38,913 bases of DNA, from positions 1-38,913 of the forward strand of contig NZ_JAAXYC010000042.1 in assembly GCF_018619185.1 (NCBI RefSeq), written 5' to 3'. The notes beneath the pieces are model-generated. The model saw nothing but the letters and a program-made list of their open reading frames with translations, did no database searches and had not been told where the DNA came from. Below, one piece after another: positions 15,526 to 23,575 of this stretch (position 1 is the first letter of the stretch; each line of letters starts with the position of its first letter). The position numbers were made by a program, and so were the translations under genes. This DNA is from Streptomyces sp. McG3. GTDB taxonomy: Bacteria > Actinomycetota > Actinomycetes > Streptomycetales > Streptomycetaceae.

Positions 15526-16788
15526 CTACTTGGCGTCGCGCCGTCGGCGCGCGCGCTCGAACTCGGCGACATCCGACATCCAAGGGCCATACCGTTCGAG
15601 CGCGGCGCAGCCGCCACGGACGAAGGCGGTCACCAGGCTCCGGTACCCGCGGATCCCGTCGACCAGGCTGTACTCGACCCGGTACTCCGGATCCGACCCG
15701 CCCACTCCCTCGCGCACCGTCGTGATCCGGGCGACGGAGTCCGCGTAGAAGTGGAGCTGGATCCCCGCGCCCATCTCCTCGTCCTCGATCGTGAACACTT
15801 CGTTGTCGGCGGCAGAGCGGTCGCCGACGAACTCCCAGAACTCCGCGGTGGCGGAGCGGGGATGGTCCGGGAGCCACTTCTCCTCAGCGCCTTTGTCGTC
15901 GGTGAACGACAGGATCGCCGTTCTCGCACTCCCGCCGAAGGCGGCGCGGTCGCCGTCGGCCCGCTCGTCATCCTCCATGGGCGTATTCCTGGAGCGGTCA
16001 GCTGCCTCCGAGCACATCAGGAAGCTCACGGTGCGCACCGCGTCATCGACGAGTTCAGGGTGTGCACGACGCACGGCCGCGTCGACCGTCGCCTCCATCC
16101 GACCCCAGTCGCGCTTGTCCGTGGCGCGCTTTCCCCGCCGTGGATCGCGGCTGATCCACATCCCGGCGCACGCTTGTTCGGCGGTGGCGATCACCCGCAT
16201 GACCTCGGGCAGCAGCGCGGGGCCGACGGCACCGGGTATCCGCTTCGGAACCGTCGAGCCGTGCAGGTACTGACCCGTGTACAACAGAATCGCGGAGTCG
16301 AGCGGACCGAGCGCGATGCCGCGCTCGGTGCGACGGCGGTCCGCATGGTACTTCTGAGCCCGTTTCCCGTTGGACGTCTCGGTGGCCGAGCCCATCGCCG
16401 CGCAGACCCGACCCTGTTCGAGCAGCTTGATGTCAGCCCCATGGGCGATGAGCCGACCCCGGTCCCACTGGATGCGTTGGAAGAGCGCGTCGACGTCGGC
16501 GGGTGCGGAGAGGAGGACCGGGTCCAGGAGCGCTACGGCGGCGTCCTCGTCGAGCCGGCCCCGGGTTCCGGCGGCGTCGCACAGCGGCAGGACCGCGGAC
16601 CACAACAGCAGGTGTCTGCCCAGGTCCCCCTGGATCACCGCAAGATGGGCTTCCTTGATCGAGAACGTGAACGTGCGAGGCTCATGGTTGGCGTCGGCCC
16701 CGGCACCGAGCATCAGTTTCAACTCACCTTCCACGCGGATCACGTTCGGAATCCAGCCGCTCTGGCGCGTGAAAACGATGTCTCTCAT
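15526..16788 (-). CDS. Conserved actinobacterial hypothetical protein (possibly DUF6357)
   Basis: 420 aa from the ATG at 16788; a GGGGGAG tract lies about 9 bases upstream inside the longer open frame. No signal peptide or membrane segment. The N-terminal half (IKEAHLAVIQGDLGRHLLLWSAVLPLCDAAG, LDEDAAVALLDPVLLSAPADVDALFQRI) is mainly helical. The middle holds a basic segment TETSNGKRAQKYHADRRRTERG and RDPRRGKRATDKRDWGRME. The C-terminal half is rich in Asp/Glu and has strands such as IQLHFYADSVARI. The sequence fits, from memory, a streptomycete domain family that I believe is DUF6357; that name is tentative. Function unknown, and neighbours give no clue. Cytoplasmic by sequence. Confidence 0.75.
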   Translation of the reverse strand: MRDIVFTRQSGWIPNVIRVEGELKLMLGAGADANHEPRTFTFSIKEAHLAVIQGDLGRHLLLWSAVLPLCDAAGTRGRLDEDAAVALLDPVLLSAPADVDALFQRIQWDRGRLIAHGADIKLLEQGRVCAAMGSATETSNGKRAQKYHADRRRTERGIALGPLDSAILLYTGQYLHGSTVPKRIPGAVGPALLPEVMRVIATAEQACAGMWISRDPRRGKRATDKRDWGRMEATVDAAVRRAHPELVDDAVRTVSFLMCSEAADRSRNTPMEDDERADGDRAAFGGSARTAILSFTDDKGAEEKWLPDHPRSATAEFWEFVGDRSAADNEVFTIEDEEMGAGIQLHFYADSVARITTVREGVGGSDPEYRVEYSLVDGIRGYRSLVTAFVRGGCAALERYGPWMSDVAEFERARRRRDAK

Positions 16789-16895
16789 GGGCGCATTCTC
16801 CCCCACCGACGAGACCCGGGTCCTGGTGGAAGCCCGGACCGCGCCCGCACGGATGTGATCACCTGCCCGCAGCGGGCGCCGCCGCCCGGCCGGGC

Positions 16896-17447
16896 TCAGT
16901 CGATCTTCTTGATCACCCGGGCGGGCACTCCCGCGACCACCATGCCGGCGGGAACATCACGCGTGACCACCGCACCCGCGGCGACCACCGCACCGGCACC
17001 GACGGTGACCCCTTGCGTGATCACGGCAGCTGTCCCGATCCAGACGTCGTCCTCGATGACGATCGGGGCGAAGGAGAGGTACTCGCGGCGCTCGCCCAGG
17101 GGCAGCGGATGGCCTCCGGTGATGAGGCTGACCTTCGGGGCGATCATGACACCGTTCCCGATACGGATGCCTCCCTTGTCCATGAAGGTGCATCCCTGGT
17201 TGACGAAGACGTCCTCCCCGAACGTCGTGTTCAGCCCGCACTCGGTAAAGAACGGCGGGTAGATCACCACCGACTCCGGCAGCGCGCCACCGAACACAAC
17301 CGAAAGTAGTTCCGTGCGACCCGCGCTGTCGCTGAACGGAAGCACGTTCAGTCGGGAGGTCGCATCGGTCACCTCCACGATCCGCTCCGCGTGACGCGCG
17401 AACTCGGGCGTCTGGACATACATGACCTGCTCTGTGCGTGTAGACAT
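16896..17447 (-). CDS. Hexapeptide-repeat O-acetyltransferase (maltose acetyltransferase type)
   Basis: 183 aa from the ATG at 17447; an internal ATG at 17423 is also possible. The C-terminal two thirds form a left-handed beta-helix: [38 protein letters not shown] carries the catalytic-type His, and [54 protein letters not shown] completes the hexapeptide coils. The layout matches the LbH-MAT group, which transfers acetyl from acetyl-CoA to sugars or related hydroxyls in the cytoplasm. The N-terminal helical region ([23 protein letters not shown]) differs from the classical Mac domain, so the acceptor may not be maltose. It is monocistronic, with a candidate hairpin or operator 57-73 bases upstream. 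Confidence 0.92.
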   Translation of the reverse strand: MSTRTEQVMYVQTPEFARHAERIVEVTDATSRLNVLPFSDSAGRTELLSVVFGGALPESVVIYPPFFTECGLNTTFGEDVFVNQGCTFMDKGGIRIGNGVMIAPKVSLITGGHPLPLGERREYLSFAPIVIEDDVWIGTAAVITQGVTVGAGAVVAAGAVVTRDVPAGMVVAGVPARVIKKID

Positions 17448-17503
17448 GCGCCGATCCCACCACCGTGCACCACACACGATCAAACAACTCCCTACCCACG
17501 AGA

Positions 17504-17520
17504 CACAACCAACGGTTGTG
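17504..17520. promoter_or_regulatory. Inverted repeat upstream of the acetyltransferase
   Basis: CACAACC-aac-GGTTGTG, perfect 7-base arms with a 3-base centre, lies 57-73 bases upstream of the acetyltransferase start. It could be a repressor site or a small hairpin; which of the two is not shown. Confidence 0.35.
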
Positions 17521-17652
17521 GAAGCAGGGCGGAAGGAAGCGGTGGATGTCGCAACGCGGCGGACGCTCGTGGCCGCCGTTACGGGGAGACCGCTGACCGG
17601 TCGACCGCATCGCAGGCACGCCCTGTCACCGCGAGCCCAGGAGGGCCCCGGC

Positions 17653-18516
17653 CTACCGATAGCCGGTCAGGCCGTCCGCCAGCTCCTCCTCGTCACCGTC
17701 ACGCTGTGCGTAGAGGGCCTGTTGGAGGGGGAAGGTGCCGCGGATCGCGGTGATCCGCCCGGACATCGAAGCGTCGTCCCAGCCGCCGAGCGCCAGCACC
17801 CGGTCCAGCAGCTCCTCCCCGCAGCCGGCTCCGACGGCTGCCAGGTCCTCGGCGGGGTCGCCCAAGGTGACCTCGTCCCAGTCGATGACACCGCTGAGGC
17901 GTGGCACACCGTCCGAGAGCTCCCACAGGACGTTCTCACCGCCGAGGTCGCCGTGGACCACCGCGGAAGTGAGCGGGGGAAGGCCGCCGAGCGCGGCGAG
18001 TTCGCGCGCGGCACGCTCCCGGCCGCCGTCGGACATCAGCGGGAACAGATCGGCGCGCACTCCCGCCGCGAACTCCTGCCACTGACGCTCATGGGCTGCC
18101 GGAAGCACGGCGCGAGCCTTCTCGTCCCCGCCCGCGGCGATGAGCCCGGAGAGAAGTCCGGCGTACTGCTCGGCCACCGCCTCGATGACTCCGGGGCGCT
18201 CGAGCGCGGCATCGTCCAAGGGAGCCCCGGGGATCCGGCTCAGCACGAGGTAGGGCGGTTCGTCCGTGCCCGGGCCACCGCCCCGGGCGATCGGGCGCGG
18301 GGTGCGGAAGCCGAGGTCGAGCCCGGCGAGGGCGCGCAGGGCGGCTGCCCGCGCGGGCAGCCGCCCTGCGGCGGCTTCGGTGCGGGCGAAGCACAGCACG
18401 TGCTCCGAGCCGACGACGACGTGGTGGAACTGCCCCTGATGGATGGTGAGTTCGTCCTGCTCGTCATCGGGCAGCAGACGGATCACGAGGTCGCGGTGCG
18501 TCTCCATGATGTCCAT
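17653..18516 (-). CDS. Aminoglycoside-phosphotransferase-fold kinase (Mph-like)
   Basis: 287 aa from the ATG at 18516 (a GTG at 18534 is less likely). The catalytic core is complete. The Brenner-type motif reads [13 protein letters not shown] with the catalytic Asp, and [18 protein letters not shown] carries the metal-binding Asp and the DP pair. The N-lobe is short, with [23 protein letters not shown] around the nucleotide-binding Lys/Arg region. The overall size and the ENVLWE/IDWD spacing recall macrolide 2'-phosphotransferases and homoserine-kinase-like APH proteins. It probably phosphorylates a hydroxyl of a small molecule. Drug resistance is possible, but the substrate cannot be read. 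No transporter is adjacent. Confidence 0.87.
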   Translation of the reverse strand: MDIMETHRDLVIRLLPDDEQDELTIHQGQFHHVVVGSEHVLCFARTEAAAGRLPARAAALRALAGLDLGFRTPRPIARGGGPGTDEPPYLVLSRIPGAPLDDAALERPGVIEAVAEQYAGLLSGLIAAGGDEKARAVLPAAHERQWQEFAAGVRADLFPLMSDGGRERAARELAALGGLPPLTSAVVHGDLGGENVLWELSDGVPRLSGVIDWDEVTLGDPAEDLAAVGAGCGEELLDRVLALGGWDDASMSGRITAIRGTFPLQQALYAQRDGDEEELADGLTGYR

Positions 18517-18654
18517 GGTGGGTGAACTCTCCACTTCTCGGGATTACGGAAGCTCTCTCGACCCTGAGCGGTGGCTGCCCCTGGCGCGACCATCCAAGGC
18601 TGATCACGCCAAAAATGATGGTGACGCCGCATGGTGTCAGCCGATCATGTGAGT

Positions 18655-19374
18655 ATGACCGACCACCTGGCGATCAGTACCTTGACCCTGCGGCACCGGA
18701 TCCCGGACGACTGGGCGCAGGACCCCTGGGCTGAAGTGCGTCCCCTGATCGACGGGGTGGACGTTCTGAAGGCAGTCCACCCGGAAGGGGTGGCACTCGG
18801 CTGCCGGCACTGGACAGGTCCTGCCGAGAGCTGGCCGCTGGCGGTCACGCAGGAGCCGCGCAGGGTCATCATCACCGAGCCGACCTGCTCCGCCGGCTGC
18901 TGCGGCGCTCTGTATGTCACCATGCGCCGGGAGGGAGACAGGGTGATCTGGGACGCCTGGGAGAACACCAGCAACGTCACTGCTGTGCCCGCGGACTATT
19001 GGTTCGATGCCGCCCAGTACGCATCCGAACTCGCGCGGGCCGCAGCCGACCGCAGCTGGGAAGAGCCGGTGGACACCATCGCCCGGCTGCTTCGGCAGAC
19101 CCTCGCGGACAGCGGCTGGTTCGAGCGGTGGGGCTGCGTCCTCACGGATGTCTGTCCACGACGCGAGGAGCCCGACATGCCCGAGGAGCTCACCAGCCCC
19201 GAGGGGGTCGATGTGAGGTTTCACGAGGTAAGGGCTTCGGGGGCGCGTGCATGTTCTTACGCGTACGAGTTGTTCACCACCCACGGCCGGCCCGTGGAGG
19301 AGCAAGTGCGGCGGCTCGCGGCCCGCGTTCTGGAGGACGATCCGCGGAAATCTGCTGAGCTCGAAGGGTACTGA
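18655..19374 (+). CDS. Hypothetical protein
   Basis: 239 aa from the ATG at 18655; a start at 18631 in the same frame is possible, and neither has a strong ribosome site. No signal peptide or membrane segment. A Cys-rich segment TEPTCSAGCCGALYVTMRREGDRVIWDAWENTS (residues about 80-110) is the most distinctive feature. The middle holds LARAAADRSWEEPVDTIARLLRQTLADSGWFERWGCVLTDVCPRR, and the C-terminal part has SYAYELFTTHGRPVEEQVRRLAARVLEDDP. It looks like a conserved cytoplasmic streptomycete protein, but I do not recognise a domain. It is divergent from the APH-fold kinase gene. Third-position G/C bias is good throughout, supporting a real gene. Confidence 0.75.
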   Translation: MTDHLAISTLTLRHRIPDDWAQDPWAEVRPLIDGVDVLKAVHPEGVALGCRHWTGPAESWPLAVTQEPRRVIITEPTCSAGCCGALYVTMRREGDRVIWDAWENTSNVTAVPADYWFDAAQYASELARAAADRSWEEPVDTIARLLRQTLADSGWFERWGCVLTDVCPRREEPDMPEELTSPEGVDVRFHEVRASGARACSYAYELFTTHGRPVEEQVRRLAARVLEDDPRKSAELEGY

Positions 19375-19755
19375 GGACCGGGTGCGGGAACGCGGGAGCA
19401 GAGAGAGGCCGCGTCCTCGCCGGGTCCGCCCCTGCCGAGGCGGCTCAGCCTTGACCGACTCGATACCTGGGGCAGGCGATCCGTGCGACGGGATTCCGGC
19501 TGCGGAGCCGGGGAGGTGCTCCGCGGATGAGTACGGCTCATCCGCGCGGACGGCGAAAGCTCCGCATCCGGAATTCTTCGCAGGCCTGTAAGGCCGGACT
19601 CCACTTGGCAACCTGACCTGGAACGGCCGACCGGCCGGCGGTGGCCGCACCCGTTTGGGACCTCATCCTCCCCCGGCCTGGTCGCCCCGGCCGGGTGAGG
19701 CTCTGACAGGGCCGCCTCCATCCGGTGCCGTTCGCGGCGTACTCAGGTTCGGCGG
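19375..19755. other. 381-base gap with terminator hairpins
   Basis: No gene is supported. Strong inverted repeats lie at 19523-19545 and GGCCT-gta-AGGCC at 19583-19595. The rest has no motif I can name. Confidence 0.55.
19523..19545. terminator. Hairpin between convergent genes
   Basis: GCGGATGAG/CTCATCCGC perfect 9-base arms with a 5-base loop. It sits between the plus-strand hypothetical and the minus-strand DUF6069 gene, so a bidirectional terminator is likely. Confidence 0.55.
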
Positions 19756-20166
19756 TCATTTCCCCGGCGGCACCGGCTTCCGCCCCGGGGACCTGCCGCC
19801 CAGCCCCGAGATCAGCACCGCGCCCACCGCCAGGTGCATCAGGGCGAGGGAGATCCGGGTGCCGCCGTCCATGCCGTCGCCGATGAGCGGCAGGAAGGAC
19901 ATGGCCAGGACGACGCCGGCGACCCCGGTCCAGATGTCCCGGGCGCGCCGCACCCCGAAGCGCTCCAGGGCGGCGAGCAGTCCCCAGCCGGAGAGCGAGG
20001 CGAGCAGTGCGACGACCGCTGTGGGTAAGGCGCCGATGTCGAGTCTCTGCTCGCCGTCGGCGATCCGCAGCCGGTGCCCCGCCAGCGGGTCCGAGACCAG
20101 CCACACCAGGACGGGGAGCAGGACGGCCAGGGCGGTAACCCCCAGGCGCCTTTTCCGCGCGCTCAC
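19756..20166 (-). CDS. DUF6069-family small membrane protein
   Basis: 136 aa. Four hydrophobic segments can be seen: RLGVTALAVLLPVLVWLVSDP, LPTAVVALLASLSGWGLLAAL, WTGVAGVVLAMSFLPLI and LALMHLAVGAVLISGL. The SLSGWGLLAALERFGVRRARDIWTG block and LMHLAVGAVLI are the hallmarks I associate with DUF6069. Function unknown. The GTG start at 20166 overlaps the TetR stop by 4 bases (GTGA), so it is translationally coupled. It is probably expressed only when the upstream TetR is induced, which makes it the likely effector of that module, perhaps in membrane stress or export. That role is inferred only from context. Confidence 0.85.
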   Translation of the reverse strand: MSARKRRLGVTALAVLLPVLVWLVSDPLAGHRLRIADGEQRLDIGALPTAVVALLASLSGWGLLAALERFGVRRARDIWTGVAGVVLAMSFLPLIGDGMDGGTRISLALMHLAVGAVLISGLGGRSPGRKPVPPGK

Positions 20167-20774
20167 TTGGCGCCCCCCGAGAGCGCCCCGTGCAGAAAGA
20201 CATCCACCAGCTCCTGCGGGGTCAGGTCGGGCTCCTCCTCCGTACGCGGCTGCGTGAAGAGCAGCCCGAAGAAGAGGGCCGCGATCTGCTCCGGCGGCCG
20301 GCGCAGAGCTGCCTTGTCGGGCTCCAGCAGCTCCGCGAGGGCCGCGCGGATGCGGGTGGTCGACTCGTCGCGGCCCGCGCCGCGCACCGTGCCGGGGTGC
20401 TTGCCGCCGCGATGCCCCAGCGAGCCCGCGATCGCACCCATCCTGGACAGGTGTGCCTGCAGCGCCTCGGCCGCCTCCGCGAGCCGGTCGGGCAGGGGTT
20501 GGGAAACGTCGATTGCGTCGAGCTCGCGGACCGCGTGCTCGGGGGAGAGGGCCTCGGCCATGCAGGCCTGCAGCAGTTCTTCCTTGTCGGCGAAGACCCG
20601 GAAGATCGTGCCTTCGCCGATGCCCGCCGCGCGGGCGACCTTCGCGGTCGTCACCGTGGCGCCGTATTCGGCGATCAGCGGAATCGCGGTCTGGACGATC
20701 ATCGCGCGGCGCTCCTCCGGCGACATGGCGGGGGCGCGGCGACGGGTGGTCGGGTTCTCCTTGGGTGGTGTCAT
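20163..20774 (-). CDS. TetR-family transcriptional regulator
   Basis: 203 aa from the ATG at 20774. The helix-turn-helix occupies residues about 25-70: IVQTAIPLIAEYGATVTTAKVARAAGIGEGTIFRVFADKEELLQACM. The C-terminal domain (EQIAALFFGLLFTQPRTEEEPDLTPQELVDVFLHGAL) is the TetR_C type seen in efflux-associated regulators. It overlaps and precedes the DUF6069 gene and is itself preceded by the double palindrome at 20789-20829, which strongly suggests autoregulation of the two-gene operon. The ligand is unknown. An upstream GTG at 20780 is a weaker start. Confidence 0.92.
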   Translation of the reverse strand: MTPPKENPTTRRRAPAMSPEERRAMIVQTAIPLIAEYGATVTTAKVARAAGIGEGTIFRVFADKEELLQACMAEALSPEHAVRELDAIDVSQPLPDRLAEAAEALQAHLSRMGAIAGSLGHRGGKHPGTVRGAGRDESTTRIRAALAELLEPDKAALRRPPEQIAALFFGLLFTQPRTEEEPDLTPQELVDVFLHGALSGGAK

Positions 20775-20788
20775 GGCCACGAGAATAG

Positions 20789-20829
20789 GGAGTGAGGACT
20801 CACTCCGTCAATGAGTGAGTCCTCACTCC
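20789..20829. promoter_or_regulatory. Double palindromic TetR operator
   Basis: Two 17-base arms, GGAGTGAGGACTCACTC (20789-20805) and its exact reverse complement (20813-20829), are separated by CGTCAAT. Each arm contains a GAGTGAG/CTCACTC palindrome, so two dimers could bind side by side. It lies 15-55 bases upstream of the TetR ATG. Confidence 0.75.
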
Positions 20830-20914
20830 GCTCATTCTCCATGTACGTGGCTGGGTGTCCGCCCTCGGCCCGGCCAGCCGGCTGCCGGCACGTCAGCTCA
20901 TCGAGATGGCGGAT

Positions 20915-22117
20915 TCAGAGCAGAACGGGCAGTGAATTCAAGCCGCGGATGAGCCGGGTCTGCCGCCAATCCAACCGGTCTGCCGATACGGCGAGCCGGA
21001 TGTCGGGAAAGCGGGTCAGGATCGCGTGGAGGGCGATGTGCGCTTCGGCTTTCGCGAGTGGTGCGCCGACGCAGCGATGGATGCCGTGGCCGAAGCCGAG
21101 ATGACCGGTCGCCTCCCGGTCCAGGTCGAGCTGGTCCGGTGCGGTGAAGCGGTCCGGATCACGGTTGGCCGCTCCGAGGGCGACGAGTACGGGGACGCCT
21201 GCGGGGATCTCGGTCCCGCCGAGGGACATGGCTTCCGTGGTGAACCGGAAGGTGGCGGTGCTGACCGGCGTGTCGAAGCGGAGCAACTCGTCCAGCGCCT
21301 GCGGGATGGTTTGCGGGTTCCCGCGCAGACGTTCCAGCTCGGCCGGGTGTTGTAGCAGCGCCAGGACTGCGTTGCCGAGGAAGTGCGTGGTCGTCTCATG
21401 GCCGGCGACGAGCAGGAGCACGGCCAGTGAGACGAGTTCCTCCTCGTTCAGACGGTCCCCGCCGTCGCTGGCGGCGATGAGGCGATCGAGGAGCGAGTCG
21501 CCCGGGTGAAGGCGCTTCGACGTGATGAGACCGGTCATGTATGCGGCGACGGCGTACGAGGCGGCGTCGGTGCGGTCCGGCTCCCCGGCGGCGAACAGGT
21601 CGGCGGACCAGCGCTGAACCTGCGGCCGGTCGGTCTCCGGCACGCCGAGCAGTTCGCAGATCACCATGACCGGTAGAGGGACGGCGAGCGCGGCCATGAG
21701 GTCGACCGCCCCGTCGGCCGGCCAGCGGTCCAGCAGTTCGTCGGTCAGCCGGATGATGGAGGGGCGGAGGCCGGCGACTGAGCCGCTCGTGAATGCGCCG
21801 GTGATCAGCCTGCGGAGCCTTGTGTGCTGGGGCGGGTCGCTGGCCAGCATGGTGTGCGCGACAGCGGGATGCAGGCGGCGCTTCGAGTCTTTCCCGGCGA
21901 AGAAGGCCACAGTGTCCTTGGAAAGCCGCGCGTCGCTGAGAGCGTGCCGGGCTTCCGCGTATCCGGTGATCAGGTAGCTGGCACGTCCGTTGGATCCGGA
22001 CGCCACAGCCTGCACGGGGCATGTGGACCGCATCGCCGCATACGCGGGATAGGGGTCGGAGGCGGACTGCCTGTCGTCGGAGGCGTCTTGCATGGTGTCA
22101 GGATCCAGCCTGGTCAT
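20915..22117 (-). CDS. Cytochrome P450 (CYP105/107-like)
   Basis: 400 aa from the ATG at 22117, close to the normal ~400-410 for soluble actinobacterial P450s. All class hallmarks are present: I-helix AGHETTTH (oxygen-binding Thr), the K-helix/meander region DELLRFDTPVSTATFRFTTEAMSLGG (the E-x-x-R position reads ELLR), and the heme loop FGHGIHRCVGAPLAKAEA with the axial Cys and the downstream Ala-rich L-helix. The ETAM/PERF region reads FTAPDQLDL. It is a bacterial class I enzyme that needs a ferredoxin and reductase; none is encoded next to it. The substrate cannot be inferred, and no biosynthetic genes lie around it. It is divergent from the nucleotidyltransferase gene. Confidence 0.95.
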   Translation of the reverse strand: MTRLDPDTMQDASDDRQSASDPYPAYAAMRSTCPVQAVASGSNGRASYLITGYAEARHALSDARLSKDTVAFFAGKDSKRRLHPAVAHTMLASDPPQHTRLRRLITGAFTSGSVAGLRPSIIRLTDELLDRWPADGAVDLMAALAVPLPVMVICELLGVPETDRPQVQRWSADLFAAGEPDRTDAASYAVAAYMTGLITSKRLHPGDSLLDRLIAASDGGDRLNEEELVSLAVLLLVAGHETTTHFLGNAVLALLQHPAELERLRGNPQTIPQALDELLRFDTPVSTATFRFTTEAMSLGGTEIPAGVPVLVALGAANRDPDRFTAPDQLDLDREATGHLGFGHGIHRCVGAPLAKAEAHIALHAILTRFPDIRLAVSADRLDWRQTRLIRGLNSLPVLL

Positions 22118-22202
22118 GCCCCGTGCCCTCAAAGAGCACGACGCGGCGCCGGTCGGATGTCCCGGTACCAGTCGTCAACTGATCGGTCATTCCCCCATGA
22201 TC

Positions 22203-22258
22203 GGCTGACGCGACGCGGCCGCAAAGCCCATCGCCCCATCTACTGGGCGTGGTCAGCC
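22203..22258. promoter_or_regulatory. Nested hairpin in the leader of the nucleotidyltransferase gene
   Basis: Outer arms GGCTGAC/GTCAGCC (22203-22209 and 22252-22258) enclose GCCCA/TGGGC (22226-22230 and 22244-22248). It lies 94-149 bases upstream of the start at 22352. It could be an RNA leader structure, a terminator, or an operator for the divergent P450 gene. Confidence 0.35.
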
Positions 22259-22351
22259 TCGGCTCGACGTGCCGATCCCGGAGGTGTACGGGTGACGCTC
22301 ACCACGCGGGGCTGTGCTCCGGGGGCCGTGGGGCCAGGGCAGAGTGTGGGC

Positions 22352-23065
22352 ATGGACGTCATCGACCTTGCCCGTGCCCTTGTTCTGGAGCGCCACCCCG
22401 ACGCCCGCGCCGCGTTCCTCGGCGGCAGTGTGCTGACGAGTCGGCGCACCGCCCGGTCCGACCTGGACGTTGTGGTGCTGCTCGATGGCCCGCCCGCCCC
22501 GTACCGCGAGAGCCTGCGGTACGGGAACTGGCCGGTGGAGCTGTTCGTGCACACCGAGGACTCCTGGCACAGCTTCGTGACCCCGGAGATCGTGCGACGG
22601 AACTCGCCCCTGTTGTGGATGTGCGCCGAGGGGGCACTCCTGCTCGACGCCGACGGGACAGGAGAACGGATCGCGGATACGGCGAAACGCCTCGCGGACG
22701 CAGGCCCGCCCCCGGTCACCGATACGGCCCTCGAAGACGCCCGGTACGCGCTGACGGACCTGCTCGACGACTTCGCCGCCTGTACGGATGCGGGGGAGCG
22801 GCTGTTCGTCGTGGCCGAACTCGTCCGGCGGAGCGGCGAACTGGCCCTGCTGACCCACGGCACGTGGGCCGGCGGGGGCAAGTGGCTGGCTCGGCGCCTC
22901 GAACCCGTCGCGCCGGACCTGGCCGCGCGGCTGGACGAGACGGCGCAAGCGGCGCTGCGCGGCGCACCGGCGGGCCTCACCGCGCTGGTCACGGAGGTCC
23001 TCGACGCGGCGGGCGGCCCGGTCTGGGAGGGATACCGCCGCAGCGGACCGCGTAAGGCGCCCTGA
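22352..23065 (+). CDS. Nucleotidyltransferase (MNT-type) domain protein
   Basis: 237 aa from the ATG at 22352; the frame is open well upstream but that part is not protein-like. The nucleotidyltransferase motif is intact: FLGGSVLTSRRTARSDLDVVVLLDG, i.e. G-G-S followed by D-x-D. The third catalytic Asp/Glu is probably ELFVHTEDSWHSF. The rest (ALTDLLDDFAACTDAGERLFVVAELVRRSGELALLTHGTW) is helical and resembles the substrate-binding part of kanamycin-type nucleotidyltransferases. Such proteins add AMP or a similar nucleotide to a drug or a protein. There is no adjacent HEPN partner, so a type VII toxin-antitoxin arrangement is not evident. Substrate unknown; cytoplasmic. Confidence 0.82.
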   Translation: MDVIDLARALVLERHPDARAAFLGGSVLTSRRTARSDLDVVVLLDGPPAPYRESLRYGNWPVELFVHTEDSWHSFVTPEIVRRNSPLLWMCAEGALLLDADGTGERIADTAKRLADAGPPPVTDTALEDARYALTDLLDDFAACTDAGERLFVVAELVRRSGELALLTHGTWAGGGKWLARRLEPVAPDLAARLDETAQAALRGAPAGLTALVTEVLDAAGGPVWEGYRRSGPRKAP

Positions 23066-23262
23066 GCACATCGTGTCTGACGAGCTCGTGCACGGTTGGC
23101 CGACCAGGACGGCAGGGCCGTGTCTTCCTCGCCGGGGAGACGCCGCCCACCAGCTGGCGGTGTCGGCATGGACGTCGGCATCCAGGAAGCGGCGACCCCG
23201 CCCGGAAGCTCGCCACCACGCTCAAGGGCTGGGCGCGCGCCGGGGCCCGGGGGAGTGGCAGC

Positions 23263-23423
23263 ATGCCCGGCCCACCCTGTTCGTGCGCGGACACGTCGCC
23301 TACGTCTCGGAGCCCGGCAGGAAGGCGCTGCACGCCATCGACGCGGAAGCGGGAAAGAAGCTCACCTCCGTCACCCTGCCGAAGAGCACCAGCGAGCTGC
23401 AGGCCGTCGTCGCCGGACACTGA
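23263..23423 (+). pseudogene. C-terminal remnant of a beta-propeller protein
   Basis: A roughly 50-codon tail, ARPTLFVRGHVAYVSEPGRKALHAIDAEAGKKLTSVTLPKSTSELQAVVAGH, ends in TGA at 23423. The strand pattern VAYVSEPGRKALHAIDAEAGKKL is that of the final blade of YncE/AztD-like exported propellers, which bind metals such as zinc. No start or upstream blades are readable in any frame between 23066 and 23262, so only the end survives. The specific family is a guess; the propeller-tail pattern is what is seen. Confidence 0.45.
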
Positions 23424-23440
23424 CCTCGCCGGCCGCGCCC

Positions 23441-23483
23441 GTGCCCTCGCCGCCAAGGCTTGATGCCGCCGTGGCGAGGGCAC
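23441..23483. terminator. Strong hairpin before the desaturase gene
   Basis: GTGCCCTCGCC/GGCGAGGGCAC perfect 11-base arms around a 21-base loop. It separates the plus-strand propeller remnant from the convergent desaturase gene and is the clearest terminator structure in the window. Confidence 0.65.
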
Positions 23484-23575
23484 CTCCCTACCCGGCCTGC
23501 GCAGCGGATCTCACCATCGGCACCGAACCCTGCGGTGCCGCCGGTGCGGCCGTGAGATCCGCACGCGTACCGGGA

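Noticed and set aside
20811..21104. Plus-strand frame starting inside the double palindrome
   Set aside because: It runs antisense through the P450 C-terminus and has no conserved motif; the P450 heme loop on the opposite strand is unambiguous.
22352..23065. HEPN/MNT toxin-antitoxin pair
   Set aside because: The nucleotidyltransferase domain is present, but no HEPN-like gene lies next to it; the following region holds only a propeller scrap.
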